Of a DNA stretch of 64,000 nucleotides, positions 9,742 through 18,281 are shown piece by piece (positions within the stretch are counted from its first letter, which is position 1; each line of letters opens with the position of its first letter). The stretch comes from Pseudomonas ceruminis (lineage in GTDB: Bacteria > Pseudomonadota > Gammaproteobacteria > Pseudomonadales > Pseudomonadaceae). The stretch lies in assembly GCF_021602025.1 (NCBI RefSeq), contig NZ_BQHW01000004.1, forward strand, positions 124,001 to 188,000, given 5' to 3'. Under the pieces are notes generated by a model. That model saw only the letters and a program-made list of their open reading frames with translations, searched no databases and was not told where the DNA came from. The position numbers were made by a program, and so were the translations under genes.

Positions 9742-9771
9742 CCCGGCTACCGCCTTGTGGGGGCAGCCGGG
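9742..9771. repeat. Hairpin between arcA and arcB
   Basis: CCCGGCT (9742-9748) and AGCCGGG (9765-9771) form 7-bp arms in the arcA-arcB spacer. This is the second intercistronic hairpin of the arc transcript and again lacks a T-run. Confidence 0.55.
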
Positions 9772-9782
9772 AGAATGGTCGT

Positions 9783-11036
9783 TTAGTAGTCGATTGGGTC
9801 GCGCACGATTGGGCAGGTCATGCAGTGGCCGCCGCCACGGCCCCGGCCCAGTTCGCCGGCGCTGATGGTGATGACCTCGATCCCGGCCTTGCGCAGCAGG
9901 GTGTTGGTGTAGGTGTTGCGGTCGTAGCCAATGACCACGCCAGGCTCCACTGCCACCACGTTGTTGCCGTCATCCCATTGCTCGCGTTCGGCGGCAAAGC
10001 TGTTGCCCCCAGTCTCGACCACGCGCAGTTTGACCCCCAGTTGCTCGCCAACCACCTCGATGAACGATTTGTTCTCGCGGCGCACGTCCATGCCGTAGGG
10101 TTTGCTTTCGTCGGGGCGGATGATGAACGGCACGATCTCTTTCACCACTTCCGGGAAGACCGTGACCAGGTCGCGGTCGCAGAAGCTGAATACGGTGTCC
10201 AGGTGCATCGCGGCGCGGGATTTAGGCAGGCCGGCGACGATGACTTTTTCTACCGCGCCTTTGGCGAACAGGTTCTGTGCCAGCTGGCCGATGGCCTGGC
10301 GCGAGGTGCGCTCGCCCATGCCGATGAGCACGATGCCTTTACCGATCGGCATCACGTCACCGCCTTCCAGGGTGGCGTTGCCGTGTTCTTTGTCCGGGTC
10401 GCCATACCAGACCTGGAAGTCGGCACCGGTGAACTGCGGGTGGAACTTGTAGATGGCGGTGGTCAGCAGGGTTTCCTGGCGTCGCGCCGGCCAGTACATC
10501 GGGTTGAGGGTGACGCCGCCATAGATCCAGCAGGTGGTGTCACGGGTGAACTGGGTGTTGGGCAGCGGTGGCAGGATGAAGCTGGAATGGCCCAGGTAGT
10601 CGTTGTACATCTTGACCACATCGGCGCCTTCGCTCTGCGGCAGGTCCTGGCCGGCCACGCCGCCTATCAGGAACTCGGCCAGGTGGCGCGGCTCGAGGCC
10701 TTCGAGCCAGCTGCGCACTTCGTTGGTCAGGCCGACACCGACGGTGTCAGGGGTGATCTTGCGGTCGAGGATCCACTTCAGGGCTTCTTTGTTCTGCACG
10801 ATGTCGGTGAGCAGGTTGTGCATTTCCAGCACATCCACCCCGCGCTCGCGCATCTTGGTGACGAAGTCGAAGTGGTCACGTTTGGCCTGGTCGACCCAGA
10901 TCACGTCATCGAACAGCAGTTCATCGCAGTTGCTCGGGGTCAGGCGCTTGTGCGCCAGGCCCGGGGCGCAAACCATCACTTTGCGCAGTTTGCCGGCTTC
11001 GGAGTGGACACCGTATTTCTGTTTTTCAGCGGACAT
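9783..11036 (-). CDS. arcA: Arginine deiminase
   Basis: Hydrolyses arginine to citrulline and ammonia, the first step of the pathway. It is 417 aa from ATG 11036 ([20 protein letters not shown]), one residue from the P. aeruginosa length. An in-frame TTG 15 bases upstream is part of the ribosome site TTGGAGGAAAGAACC and is not the start. The catalytic cysteine is C405 in GGGHCMTCP. Guanidino-group residues are visible in [12 protein letters not shown] and in [13 protein letters not shown]. It is the second gene of the arc operon, 33 bp after arcD. Confidence 0.97.
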   Translation of the reverse strand: MSAEKQKYGVHSEAGKLRKVMVCAPGLAHKRLTPSNCDELLFDDVIWVDQAKRDHFDFVTKMRERGVDVLEMHNLLTDIVQNKEALKWILDRKITPDTVGVGLTNEVRSWLEGLEPRHLAEFLIGGVAGQDLPQSEGADVVKMYNDYLGHSSFILPPLPNTQFTRDTTCWIYGGVTLNPMYWPARRQETLLTTAIYKFHPQFTGADFQVWYGDPDKEHGNATLEGGDVMPIGKGIVLIGMGERTSRQAIGQLAQNLFAKGAVEKVIVAGLPKSRAAMHLDTVFSFCDRDLVTVFPEVVKEIVPFIIRPDESKPYGMDVRRENKSFIEVVGEQLGVKLRVVETGGNSFAAEREQWDDGNNVVAVEPGVVIGYDRNTYTNTLLRKAGIEVITISAGELGRGRGGGHCMTCPIVRDPIDY

Positions 11037-11069
11037 GGTTCTTTCCTCCAATTGAGCGAGAACGTGGGG

Positions 11070-12497
11070 TCACAGGGTCAGGAAACCGTCATACAGGCCA
11101 TAGGCTGCCACCAGGGCGCCGATGACCACGGCTGCGAAGATCAGTTTTTCCACGTTGGTGAAGATCGGTTGGCCAATTTCACGCTTGGCCTTAGCGAACA
11201 GGATCACGCCAGGGGCATACAGCAGGGCCGAAAGCAGCAGGTACTTCACGCCGCCGGCATACAGCAGCCAAATGGCATAGATCAGGGCGATGCCCCCGAT
11301 GAGCAGGTCCTTGCTGCGCTCGCGAGCGGCTTGCTCATAGGTTTCGCCGCGCATGGCCAGCAGGAAGCCATAGGCCGCCGACCACAGGTAAGGCACCAGG
11401 ATCATCGAAGTGGCAAGGTAGATCAGCGACAGGTAGGTACTGGCCGAGAACAGGGTGATCACCAGGAAAATCTGCACCATCGCGTTAGTCAGCCACAACG
11501 CGTTGGCAGGTACCTGATTGGCATTCTCGCGGCGCAGGAACTCCGGCATGGTGTGGTCCTTGGCCGCGGCGAACATGATCTCGGCGCACAGCAGGACCCA
11601 CGACAGCAGGGCCCCGAGCAGCGAGATGATCAGGCCGACGCTGATCAGCACCGCGCCCCAGTGGCCGACCACATGTTCCAGCACAGCCGCCATCGAAGGG
11701 TTCTGCAGCTTGGCCAGCTCTGGTTGGGTCATCACACCCAGCGACAGCACGTTGACCAGGACCAGGAACAGCAGCACGGTGATGAAGCCGATGACCGTGG
11801 CCTTACCCACGTCGGAGCGTTTTTCCGCACGGGAAGAGAAGATGCTCGCGCCCTCGATACCGATGAACACCCACACGGTGACCAGCATCATGTTGCGCAC
11901 CTGGTTCATCACGCTGCCCAGTTCCGGCGTGCCGGTGCCCCAGATGTCGGCGGTGAAGATGTCGAGCCTGAAGGCGAACAGGCAGATCAGTGCGAACAGC
12001 ACCAGTGGCACGACCTTGGCCACGGTAGTGACCAGGTTGATGAAGGCCGCTTCCTTGATGCCACGCAGCACCAGGAAGTGCACCGCCCAGAGCAGGATCG
12101 AGGCGCCGATGATGGCCGCCGGGGTATTGCCTTCACCGAAGACCGGGAAGAAGTAGCCCAGGGTGCTGAACAGCAGCACGAAGTAACCGACGTTGCCCAG
12201 CCAGGCGCTTATCCAGTAGCCCCAGGCCGAGGAAAAGCCCATGTAGTCGCCGAAACCGGCCTTGGCGTAGGCATAGACCCCGCCGTCCAGGTCAGGTTTG
12301 CGGTTGGCCAGGGTCTGGAACACGAAGGCCAGGGTAAGCATGCCGACGGCGGTGATACCCCAGCCGATCAATACGGCCCCCACGCCGGCGCTGGCTGCCA
12401 TGTTTTGCGGCAAGGAGAAGATCCCGCCGCCAATCATTGAACCTACAACAAGTGCAACAAGCGCACCAAGTTTTAGTTTTCCGGAAGAATCAGACAT
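11070..12497 (-). CDS. arcD: Arginine/ornithine antiporter (first copy)
   Basis: A 475-aa APC-family inner-membrane exchanger that imports arginine against ornithine. It starts MSDSSGKLKLGALVALVVGS, followed by MIGGGIFSLPQNMA, the APC substrate-loop signature. About 12-13 hydrophobic helices can be counted, and the YAKAGFGDYMGFSSAWGYW block is present. It is the first gene of arcDABC, so this is the operon-linked copy. A Shine-Dalgarno GGAG lies 9 bases before ATG 12497. An ANR-type operator is 68 bp upstream. A divergent paralog of the same length lies at 12,937. Confidence 0.95.
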   Translation of the reverse strand: MSDSSGKLKLGALVALVVGSMIGGGIFSLPQNMAASAGVGAVLIGWGITAVGMLTLAFVFQTLANRKPDLDGGVYAYAKAGFGDYMGFSSAWGYWISAWLGNVGYFVLLFSTLGYFFPVFGEGNTPAAIIGASILLWAVHFLVLRGIKEAAFINLVTTVAKVVPLVLFALICLFAFRLDIFTADIWGTGTPELGSVMNQVRNMMLVTVWVFIGIEGASIFSSRAEKRSDVGKATVIGFITVLLFLVLVNVLSLGVMTQPELAKLQNPSMAAVLEHVVGHWGAVLISVGLIISLLGALLSWVLLCAEIMFAAAKDHTMPEFLRRENANQVPANALWLTNAMVQIFLVITLFSASTYLSLIYLATSMILVPYLWSAAYGFLLAMRGETYEQAARERSKDLLIGGIALIYAIWLLYAGGVKYLLLSALLYAPGVILFAKAKREIGQPIFTNVEKLIFAAVVIGALVAAYGLYDGFLTL

Positions 12498-12936
12498 TTA
12501 ACAACTCCGTACCAGGAGAAAGTTGACGACAGGTTAAATCCGTCGCCTGGGTCATGAACTGACTTAGATCAGTTCATGACGTTGTGAAGTAGGAAATTTC
12601 CTTCACATGACTCCTGGAGAGTGCCGACAGCCTTTGCTTGCTGGGCCTGGTATGCTGGCACCTCCATGTACTTCTAGAGCAAACGCTCTGTTTGTCCTGC
12701 GATCTCTGACGCTAGCCTCTTTTGCCGTTTTCGCAAATTTTTTACAGCGAATTCCACGTTTGAACTTTTTTTAAAAGTTGAGCGGCAGTCGGCATTTTCT
12801 GCCTGGCCGCCGGTATAGACAAAGGAGTTATGAGTGCTATAGGTTTAATGGCTTGGTCTGCTATAAGAGGCTATATGGATATGCACTTAAAGCTGTTTCA
12901 GCGGTATGACAACGCGCGCAAAAGATGGGGATGTGC
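12498..12936. other. Divergent arcD/arcD intergenic region (439 bp)
   Basis: No protein gene is seen. The arcD1-proximal side holds the ANR-type palindrome and a probable -10. The middle holds AACTTTT and AAAAGTT (12763-12769, 12773-12779), a perfect 7-bp inverted repeat around TTT. The side near the second arcD is AT-richer, with TATAAGAGGCTATATGG around 12860. This side may carry a separate promoter, since the ANR site is about 370 bp from that start. Confidence 0.55.
12551..12580. promoter_or_regulatory. Perfect 30-bp palindrome containing an ANR/FNR-type site, upstream of arcDABC
   Basis: Arms GTCATGAACTGA (12551-12562) and TCAGTTCATGAC (12569-12580) are perfect complements around CTTAGA. 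The centre, CTGAC-TTAG-ATCAG, resembles the ANR/FNR box (TTGAT-N4-ATCAA) and especially the TTGAC-N4-ATCAG type of the P. aeruginosa arc promoter. Its centre is about 41 bp from a likely start near 12,524, with TTTAAC as -10 at 12533-12538 on the minus strand. That is the class II activator geometry for arcD. Confidence 0.75.
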
Positions 12937-14364
12937 ATGAGTGAACCAGGTCAGAAGCTGCGTCTTGGCGCGTTGATCGCACTGGTCGTCGGTTCGATGA
13001 TTGGTGGTGGGATCTTCTCTTTGCCGCAAAACATGGCAGCCCGCGCCGACGTGGGGGCCGTGCTGATCGGCTGGGGCATTACCGCTGTGGGCATGCTGGC
13101 GCTGGCCTTCGTGTTTCAGACCCTGGCCAACCGCAAGCCGGAGCTCGATTCTGGGGTGTACGCCTACGCCAAGGCCGGTTTCGGCGACTACATGGGCTTC
13201 TCTTCGGCCTGGGGCTACTGGATTAGCGCCTGGCTGGGCAATGTCGGCTATTTCGTGCTGTTGTTCAGTACCCTGGGCTTCTATTTTCCGGTGTTCGGCG
13301 AGGGCAATACGCCGATTGCCATCGGCTGCGCGTCGCTCCTGCTGTGGGCGGTGCATTTTCTGGTGCTGCGCGGCATCAAGGAGGCAGCCTTCATCAACCA
13401 GGTGACCACCGTGGCCAAGGTGGTGCCGTTGCTGATCTTCATCGTCATCGCCGCCTTTGCCTTTCGCGCCGACATCTTCACCCGTGATATCTGGGGCCTG
13501 AGCAATCCGCAGTTCGGCAACGTGCTGGACCAGGTGCGCAACATGATGCTGGTGACGGTGTTCGTGTTCATCGGCATCGAGGGTGCCAGCGTCTACTCGG
13601 GACGGGCGCAGCGCCGCTCGGACGTGGGCAAGGCCACGGTGATCGGCTTTCTGGGGGTTCTCGCGTTGCTGGTGCTGGTCAACGTGCTGTCGTTGGGGGT
13701 GATGACCCAGCCGGAGTTGGCCGGGTTGCAAAACCCCTCGTTAGCCTCGGTGCTCGAGCATATCGTTGGCCCTTGGGGGGCGCTGCTGATCAGCATTGGC
13801 CTGGCCGTGTCGCTGCTCGGGGCATTGCTGTCGTGGGCGTTGCTGTGCGCCGAGATCCTTTTCGCCACGGCGCGGGACAAGACCATGCCGCGCTTTCTGG
13901 CCAAGGAAAATGCCAACCACGTGCCGGCCAATGCCCTGTGGCTGACCAACTGCATGATTCAGGGCTTTTTGCTGATCACGCTGTTTTCGGCCGGCACCTA
14001 CACCAGCCTGATCTACCTGGCGTCGTCGATGATCCTGGTGCCCTACCTGTGGTCGGCCGCGTATGCGGTGCTGCTGGCGCTGCGAGGGGAGAGCTACGCC
14101 GGGCTGGAGGCGCTGCGGCGCAGGGACCTGCTGGTGGCGCTGGTGGCGCTGCTGTACGCGGTGTGGCTGCTGTATGCCGGGGGGCTCAAGTACCTGCTGC
14201 TTTCGGCATTGCTGTATGCGCCAGGCGTGATCCTGTTCGCCCGGGCCAAGCGTGAACAGCAGCAGACACTGTTCACGCCTTGGGAGAAGCTGATTTTCGC
14301 CGCGGTACTGGTGGGCGCGGCGTTGGCGGCCTACGCGTTGTACTCAGGGCTGTTGAGCTTGTGA
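12937..14364 (+). CDS. arcD: Arginine/ornithine antiporter (second, divergent copy)
   Basis: APC-family exchanger closely similar to the operon-linked ArcD along its whole length: MSEPGQKLRLGALIALVVGS aligns with MSDSSGKLKLGALVALVVGS, and the MIGGGIFSLPQNMA signature is identical. Three in-frame ATGs (12925, 12931, 12937) exist. The third gives 475 aa, exactly the length of the first copy, and has GGGGA at a suitable distance, so I use it. It diverges from arcDABC and so probably has its own control. Its 3' end overlaps the convergent DUF454 gene by 21 bp. Substrate preference (arginine, ornithine or another amino acid) cannot be told from sequence. Confidence 0.9.
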   Translation: MSEPGQKLRLGALIALVVGSMIGGGIFSLPQNMAARADVGAVLIGWGITAVGMLALAFVFQTLANRKPELDSGVYAYAKAGFGDYMGFSSAWGYWISAWLGNVGYFVLLFSTLGFYFPVFGEGNTPIAIGCASLLLWAVHFLVLRGIKEAAFINQVTTVAKVVPLLIFIVIAAFAFRADIFTRDIWGLSNPQFGNVLDQVRNMMLVTVFVFIGIEGASVYSGRAQRRSDVGKATVIGFLGVLALLVLVNVLSLGVMTQPELAGLQNPSLASVLEHIVGPWGALLISIGLAVSLLGALLSWALLCAEILFATARDKTMPRFLAKENANHVPANALWLTNCMIQGFLLITLFSAGTYTSLIYLASSMILVPYLWSAAYAVLLALRGESYAGLEALRRRDLLVALVALLYAVWLLYAGGLKYLLLSALLYAPGVILFARAKREQQQTLFTPWEKLIFAAVLVGAALAAYALYSGLLSL

Positions 14365-14757
14365 GGTAGGAGGGCATGCCTGTTCTGGCCGTGACCAGAT
14401 CCACAGGTTGCCCAGGGTCATGCCGGCAATCGCCAGAAAGACCGGCCAGTGATGGTCGAGGAACGTCAGCATCACCCCCGCGCACACCAGCATGCTGATC
14501 GTCGCACTGACCTTGGCCCGGCGCTGGATTACCTTGCCATTGCGCCAGTTGTAGAGAATCGGCCCGAACAACCGATGGTTTTCCAGCCATGCCAACAGGC
14601 GCGGCGAACTGCGTGTCGCCGCCCAGGCGGCCAGCAGGATGAACTCGGTGGTCGGCAGTCCCGGGATGACGATGGCGACCAGGCCGATACCCAGGCTCAC
14701 ATAAGCCAGGATGCCATACAGCAGGCGGGACAGTTTCGAACGGGCTGGTTGGGTCAT
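14344..14757 (-). CDS. DUF454 (YbaN-like) inner-membrane protein
   Basis: A 137-aa protein with three or four hydrophobic segments: GILAYVSLGIGLVAIVIPGL (about 15-34), EFILLAAWAATRSS (about 38-51), SATISMLVCAGVMLTFL (about 84-100) and FLAIAGMTLGNLWIW. The pattern GLPTTEFILLAAW, then RSSPRL and HRLFGPILYNW, is that of YbaN/DUF454 proteins, whose function is unknown. It overlaps the end of the convergent second arcD by 21 bp and lies 53 bp after the heme oxygenase gene in the same direction. It may be transcribed with it, but no functional link is known. Confidence 0.85.
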   Translation of the reverse strand: MTQPARSKLSRLLYGILAYVSLGIGLVAIVIPGLPTTEFILLAAWAATRSSPRLLAWLENHRLFGPILYNWRNGKVIQRRAKVSATISMLVCAGVMLTFLDHHWPVFLAIAGMTLGNLWIWSRPEQACPPTSQAQQP

Positions 14758-14810
14758 GGTCTCACTGCGAAAAACGTTCCGGCCACCTGGGGACGGCCGG
14801 GTAATACGTG

Positions 14811-15404
14811 TCAGGCTAGCGCGTTATCCGCAGCATAGGCATGTTTGAGCAGTTCGGTGAAGCGCTCGAAGGCGGCGACTGCACCCCGCTCGGCGGCGGC
14901 GTCTTCCTCGGCCGACAGCTCGAGGCCATCGAGGATACGGGTGAACTGCTTCCAGCCTTCGGCGCGGCCGCCGGCAGGTTCGCCCAGGTGGCGGGCACCG
15001 AAGCTGTCGGACAGTTGCAGGGCAACGGCACGCTTGATCAGAAACGCAGCGCCCAGTTTGGAGCCTTCGGAGACGAAGATCCAGCCCAATGCCTCACCCA
15101 GGCTCGGGTTCTGCAGTGCGCCGGGTAGCGCAGCCGGTACTTCGGTGCCCAGGTCAGCCAGGTCCAGGCGGGCCTGTTCGGCGCGGCAACGCTCCGCCAG
15201 GTCAGGGACGATGGCGACCAATTGTGGATCGTTGTACAGCGCCTGCAGTTCGGACTGGAACAGGTATTGGGCAACGACGAAGCGGGCAAAGCTTTCACGG
15301 CTGTCGAACGGCGCGTGGGATTTGACCAGGGCGTCGAGCTCGGTGTGCGGGGCGTGGGTAACCTGGTTGAGGCGTTGCGAGCGCAAGGCTGGGCGTTCGG
15401 TCAT
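14811..15404 (-). CDS. hemO: Biliverdin-producing heme oxygenase (HemO/PigA/BphO type)
   Basis: Opens the heme ring to release iron, CO and biliverdin in the cytoplasm. The 197-aa length is typical of bacterial heme oxygenases. THAPHTELDALV (16-27) aligns with the proximal-histidine region of the family and makes H20 the likely heme ligand. The distal helix motif LGWIFVSEGSKLGAAFLIKR lies around 106-125. It is preceded in the same direction by a TonB-dependent heme receptor, so uptake and degradation are encoded side by side. The absence of a bacteriophytochrome gene nearby favours an iron-acquisition role over chromophore synthesis. Confidence 0.92.
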   Translation of the reverse strand: MTERPALRSQRLNQVTHAPHTELDALVKSHAPFDSRESFARFVVAQYLFQSELQALYNDPQLVAIVPDLAERCRAEQARLDLADLGTEVPAALPGALQNPSLGEALGWIFVSEGSKLGAAFLIKRAVALQLSDSFGARHLGEPAGGRAEGWKQFTRILDGLELSAEEDAAAERGAVAAFERFTELLKHAYAADNALA

Positions 15405-15492
15405 GGGGATGTCCTTGGAAAATGGGGGCGTCTAGTGACAAGACGAAACAGCGGCGTGGGGACAGTAAAAAAAAACGGGTGTTCGTGTTGTC

Positions 15493-15557
15493 AGTTCCGG
15501 GCCCTGACGCCGGCAAGCAGGCTCCCGCGGAGCACGCCGGCGACAGGGGCCGGAACT
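15493..15557. repeat. Imperfect inverted repeat between hasR and hemO
   Basis: AGTTCCGGGCCCTG (15493-15506) and CAGGGGCCGGAACT (15544-15557) pair with one mismatch, with GCCGGC elements inside. On the minus strand a run of about ten T (near 15467-15476) follows about 17 bases after the stem. It could act as a leaky terminator or mRNA-stabilising element between receptor and heme oxygenase. Confidence 0.55.
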
Positions 15558-15569
15558 GATCAGTTCAGG

Positions 15570-18155
15570 TTAGATATCCCAAACCACATTGATGCCGAAG
15601 TTGCGCCCCGGCATGGTCAGGCGGTCGAGGTTGGCAGGCTGGGTCACACCCGCTTCACCCTGGCCGTCGTAGGCGCGTACCGAATCCCACTGCCAGTATT
15701 TCTTGTCGGTGAGGTTGTACAGGCCAGCGTTGACCGTCACGTCCTCCGTCACCTTGTAGAAGCCGGTCAGGTCCAGCACGCCATAACCCGGGGTACGGAA
15801 CTTGGCGCTTGAGCCATCCGGCGCGAAGAAGTTGGTGTCGTCGACGCGGGTCTTGCGCTTGACCAAGGTCCAGCTCAGCAAACCGCCGTAGTTGGCTTGG
15901 TCATAACCCAGGCCGAACACGCCAGTCAGCGGGTTGACGCTGTTCAATGGCTGGCCGGTGTCATCGTTGCGGCCATTGGCATAGGCCACCGAGGCCTGGG
16001 TATACAGGCCCTGCGGCGCGCCAAAGTGGTCGAGGTTCAGACGGCCCTTGACCTCAGCCCCCTTGATGGTGGCGTGCTTGATGTTGTTGGCCATGAAGGT
16101 GTTGCCAAGGTTGGCGCTTTGCACCGCGTCCTCGTCGATGAAGTCGCGGTACTTGTTGTAGAACACTGCCACAGCGAAGTTACCGGCATCGAAGTTACCG
16201 CGCAGGCCAGTCTCGTAGCCCTTGCTTTTCTCGGGTTCCAGGTTCGGGTTGCCTTGTACACGATACCCCTCACCCAGGTTTTCGAAGCGCCCGTACATCG
16301 ACTTGGCGGTCGGCGTGCGGAAGCCTTCGGCGTACTGGCCGTACCAGGTGTAGTTGTCGTTGAAGGCATAGGTCAGGCCGAACTTCGGTGACACGCGGTG
16401 CCACTTCTTGTCCGCATCGTCGAGGCTGGCAGGCGCTGCGCCGGTGCCTTGCACGCCACGCAGGAACGCATCGGTGAACTTGGGCTCCATGCGCGTGTAG
16501 TCATAGCGAGCGCCCGGCAGGAACGTCCAGTTGTTCCAGCGGATCTCATCCTGCACGAACAGGCTGTAGGTATTGACGGTCGGGTCCGGGAAGTCGCTGA
16601 CCAGTGCCTGGGCATCGCTGGCGCTGACCTGACCGATGGCACGGCAGGTACCACCGACTGCCAGGCAGGTACCGGTACCACTGCGCGAACCGGTCACCTT
16701 CTCGTGCTTGAGGGTGGTGCCGTAGGTCAGCAGGTGGTCAGTGGCGCCGATGCTGAAGGCTTTGTCCAGCTGTGCGTCAAAGACCCACTGGCGGTCCTTG
16801 TAGGTGGTGTCGCGGGTTCGCAATACGGTGCGGCTGAACGGGAAGTAGACTTCCTCGGTGTGCTGGTCGGTCTTGGCGATCTGGTAGTTCAGGCTCCACT
16901 TGATGTGGTCGGCGACCAGTGAATCCAGGCCGAACTCGTGGTTGATGCCAAAGCGCTCGCGGGTCACGGTGTCGTTGCCGTTACGGCTGCGGTACATACC
17001 CATTCCGGCACCATTGGCGAACGGGCCACCCACAGCGCTGAGAATGTTCTGGTCGCGGTCATCCTTGTAGCGTTCGTAGGTGAACCCCAGGCGCGCGTCG
17101 TCGGCGTAGTTCCAGCCCAGCTTGGCCAGCACGTTGGTGGTGCGTACGTCCTCGGGGTTGGCTTCGGTGCGCTCCAGGCCGGTACCGCCATGGCTGCCGA
17201 AGGACTCTTTCTCATGGCCGTTGCGTTGGCTCAGGTGCAGCAGGCCGTCGAAGTCGCCCTGGCGGCCGGCCACGGTCGCCGACGTCAGCCAGCTTTCATC
17301 GGCCGAGCTGTAGCCGGTCTTCAGGCGAGCGCCCACATCCTGGCCTGGCTTGATGATGTCGTCCGGGTCGAGGGTGAAGTAGCTCACCGCGCCGCCGATG
17401 GCGTTGCTGCCGTATAGCACCGAGGCCGGGCCGCGGAGGATTTCAACGCGCTTGATGATCTCGGGGTCGACGTAGTTGCGCTGGGTCTGTGCGTAGGGGC
17501 CATAGAAGAAGCTGTCGGGGATCGACACGCCGTCGATCTGGGTGAGCACCCGTTCGCCGTCGATGCCACGGATGTTGTAGCCGTTTAGGCCACTGCGCTG
17601 GCCAGTGCCGGCCACTGACACGCCCGGTTCGTAACGTACCAGCTCCTGGATATCGTTGACGTTCTGCCGGTCGAGCTGCTCGCGGGTCTGCACGCTGACG
17701 GTGCTGGGCACTTGGCTGACGTCCTGCGCGCTGCGGGTGGCGCTGACGGTCATCTGTTGCAGGGCAATGGTGTTCCCCGCCGACTGGCGCTCGAGCACCA
17801 CATTGCCATTGCCGATCTTGCGATAGCCCAGGCCGGTGCCCTGGAGCAGGCGCTTGAGCGCCGCCTCTGCAGGCAGCGAACCTTGTACACCGGGTGATGC
17901 CACACCATCGGCCAGCTCGGCGCTGAAGCCGACCTGCCAACCGGTCACCTTGCTGAAGGCATTGATGGCTTCGACCAAAGGCTGCTGGGCAATGCTGAAG
18001 CGGTAATCACCCATGCGTGGGCTACTTGCCTGAGCCGGTTCGGCGGCCAGTGCCGGCAGGCTGCAGGCGCCACTGGCGAGCAGTGCCAGGGTCAGCAGGG
18101 ACAGTTGCCCTGCACGGCGGGGAAGGGTGGACGGGCGAGTTGAACCTGTGGACAT
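15570..18155 (-). CDS. hasR: TonB-dependent outer-membrane heme/hemoglobin receptor with STN signalling domain
   Basis: 861 aa: signal peptide about 1-37 (LSLLTLALLASGACSLPALA), an STN secretin/TonB short domain about 46-110 (YRFSIAQQPLVEAINAFSKV), a plug domain about 130-260, and a 22-strand barrel ending ...FGINVVWDI with the terminal aromatic pattern. Heme-receptor signatures FRTP (in AEGFRTPTAKSMYG) and NPNLEPEKSKGYE are present with the usual spacing. The STN domain and the adjacent FecR/sigma pair make it a signal-transducing receptor that induces its own uptake system. It is named by analogy with HasR. No hasA hemophore gene is in the window, so the ligand could be free heme or hemoglobin. 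Confidence 0.9.
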   Translation of the reverse strand: MSTGSTRPSTLPRRAGQLSLLTLALLASGACSLPALAAEPAQASSPRMGDYRFSIAQQPLVEAINAFSKVTGWQVGFSAELADGVASPGVQGSLPAEAALKRLLQGTGLGYRKIGNGNVVLERQSAGNTIALQQMTVSATRSAQDVSQVPSTVSVQTREQLDRQNVNDIQELVRYEPGVSVAGTGQRSGLNGYNIRGIDGERVLTQIDGVSIPDSFFYGPYAQTQRNYVDPEIIKRVEILRGPASVLYGSNAIGGAVSYFTLDPDDIIKPGQDVGARLKTGYSSADESWLTSATVAGRQGDFDGLLHLSQRNGHEKESFGSHGGTGLERTEANPEDVRTTNVLAKLGWNYADDARLGFTYERYKDDRDQNILSAVGGPFANGAGMGMYRSRNGNDTVTRERFGINHEFGLDSLVADHIKWSLNYQIAKTDQHTEEVYFPFSRTVLRTRDTTYKDRQWVFDAQLDKAFSIGATDHLLTYGTTLKHEKVTGSRSGTGTCLAVGGTCRAIGQVSASDAQALVSDFPDPTVNTYSLFVQDEIRWNNWTFLPGARYDYTRMEPKFTDAFLRGVQGTGAAPASLDDADKKWHRVSPKFGLTYAFNDNYTWYGQYAEGFRTPTAKSMYGRFENLGEGYRVQGNPNLEPEKSKGYETGLRGNFDAGNFAVAVFYNKYRDFIDEDAVQSANLGNTFMANNIKHATIKGAEVKGRLNLDHFGAPQGLYTQASVAYANGRNDDTGQPLNSVNPLTGVFGLGYDQANYGGLLSWTLVKRKTRVDDTNFFAPDGSSAKFRTPGYGVLDLTGFYKVTEDVTVNAGLYNLTDKKYWQWDSVRAYDGQGEAGVTQPANLDRLTMPGRNFGINVVWDI

Positions 18156-18181
18156 CGAAAGCGCTCCCTGACGCGCGAACT

Positions 18182-18238
18182 GTTATAGGTGATGACCGTT
18201 CTTGTTTTCAAACAAGAATCAGTTGCATTGGCTATAAC
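18182..18238. promoter_or_regulatory. Nested inverted repeats between hasR and the FecR-like gene
   Basis: A perfect palindrome with 9-bp arms, TTCTTGTTT (18199-18207) and AAACAAGAA (18210-18218), is bracketed by GTTATAG (18182-18188) and CTATAAC (18232-18238), also perfect complements. The receptor's promoter, expected to be read by the neighbouring ECF sigma factor, must lie in this 126-bp gap. The symmetric elements may be an operator or a transcript hairpin. Confidence 0.6.
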
Positions 18239-18281
18239 GAGACGGGTGGGGCAGCGCGATCGCGTAAAAATAGTTTCTGGG

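Noticed and set aside
9825-12440. An 871-codon open frame on the plus strand across arcA and arcD
   Set aside because: It is antisense to two certain genes, rich in His/Gln/Asp/Gly as expected of the complement of GC-rich coding DNA, and has no recognisable domain or ribosome site.
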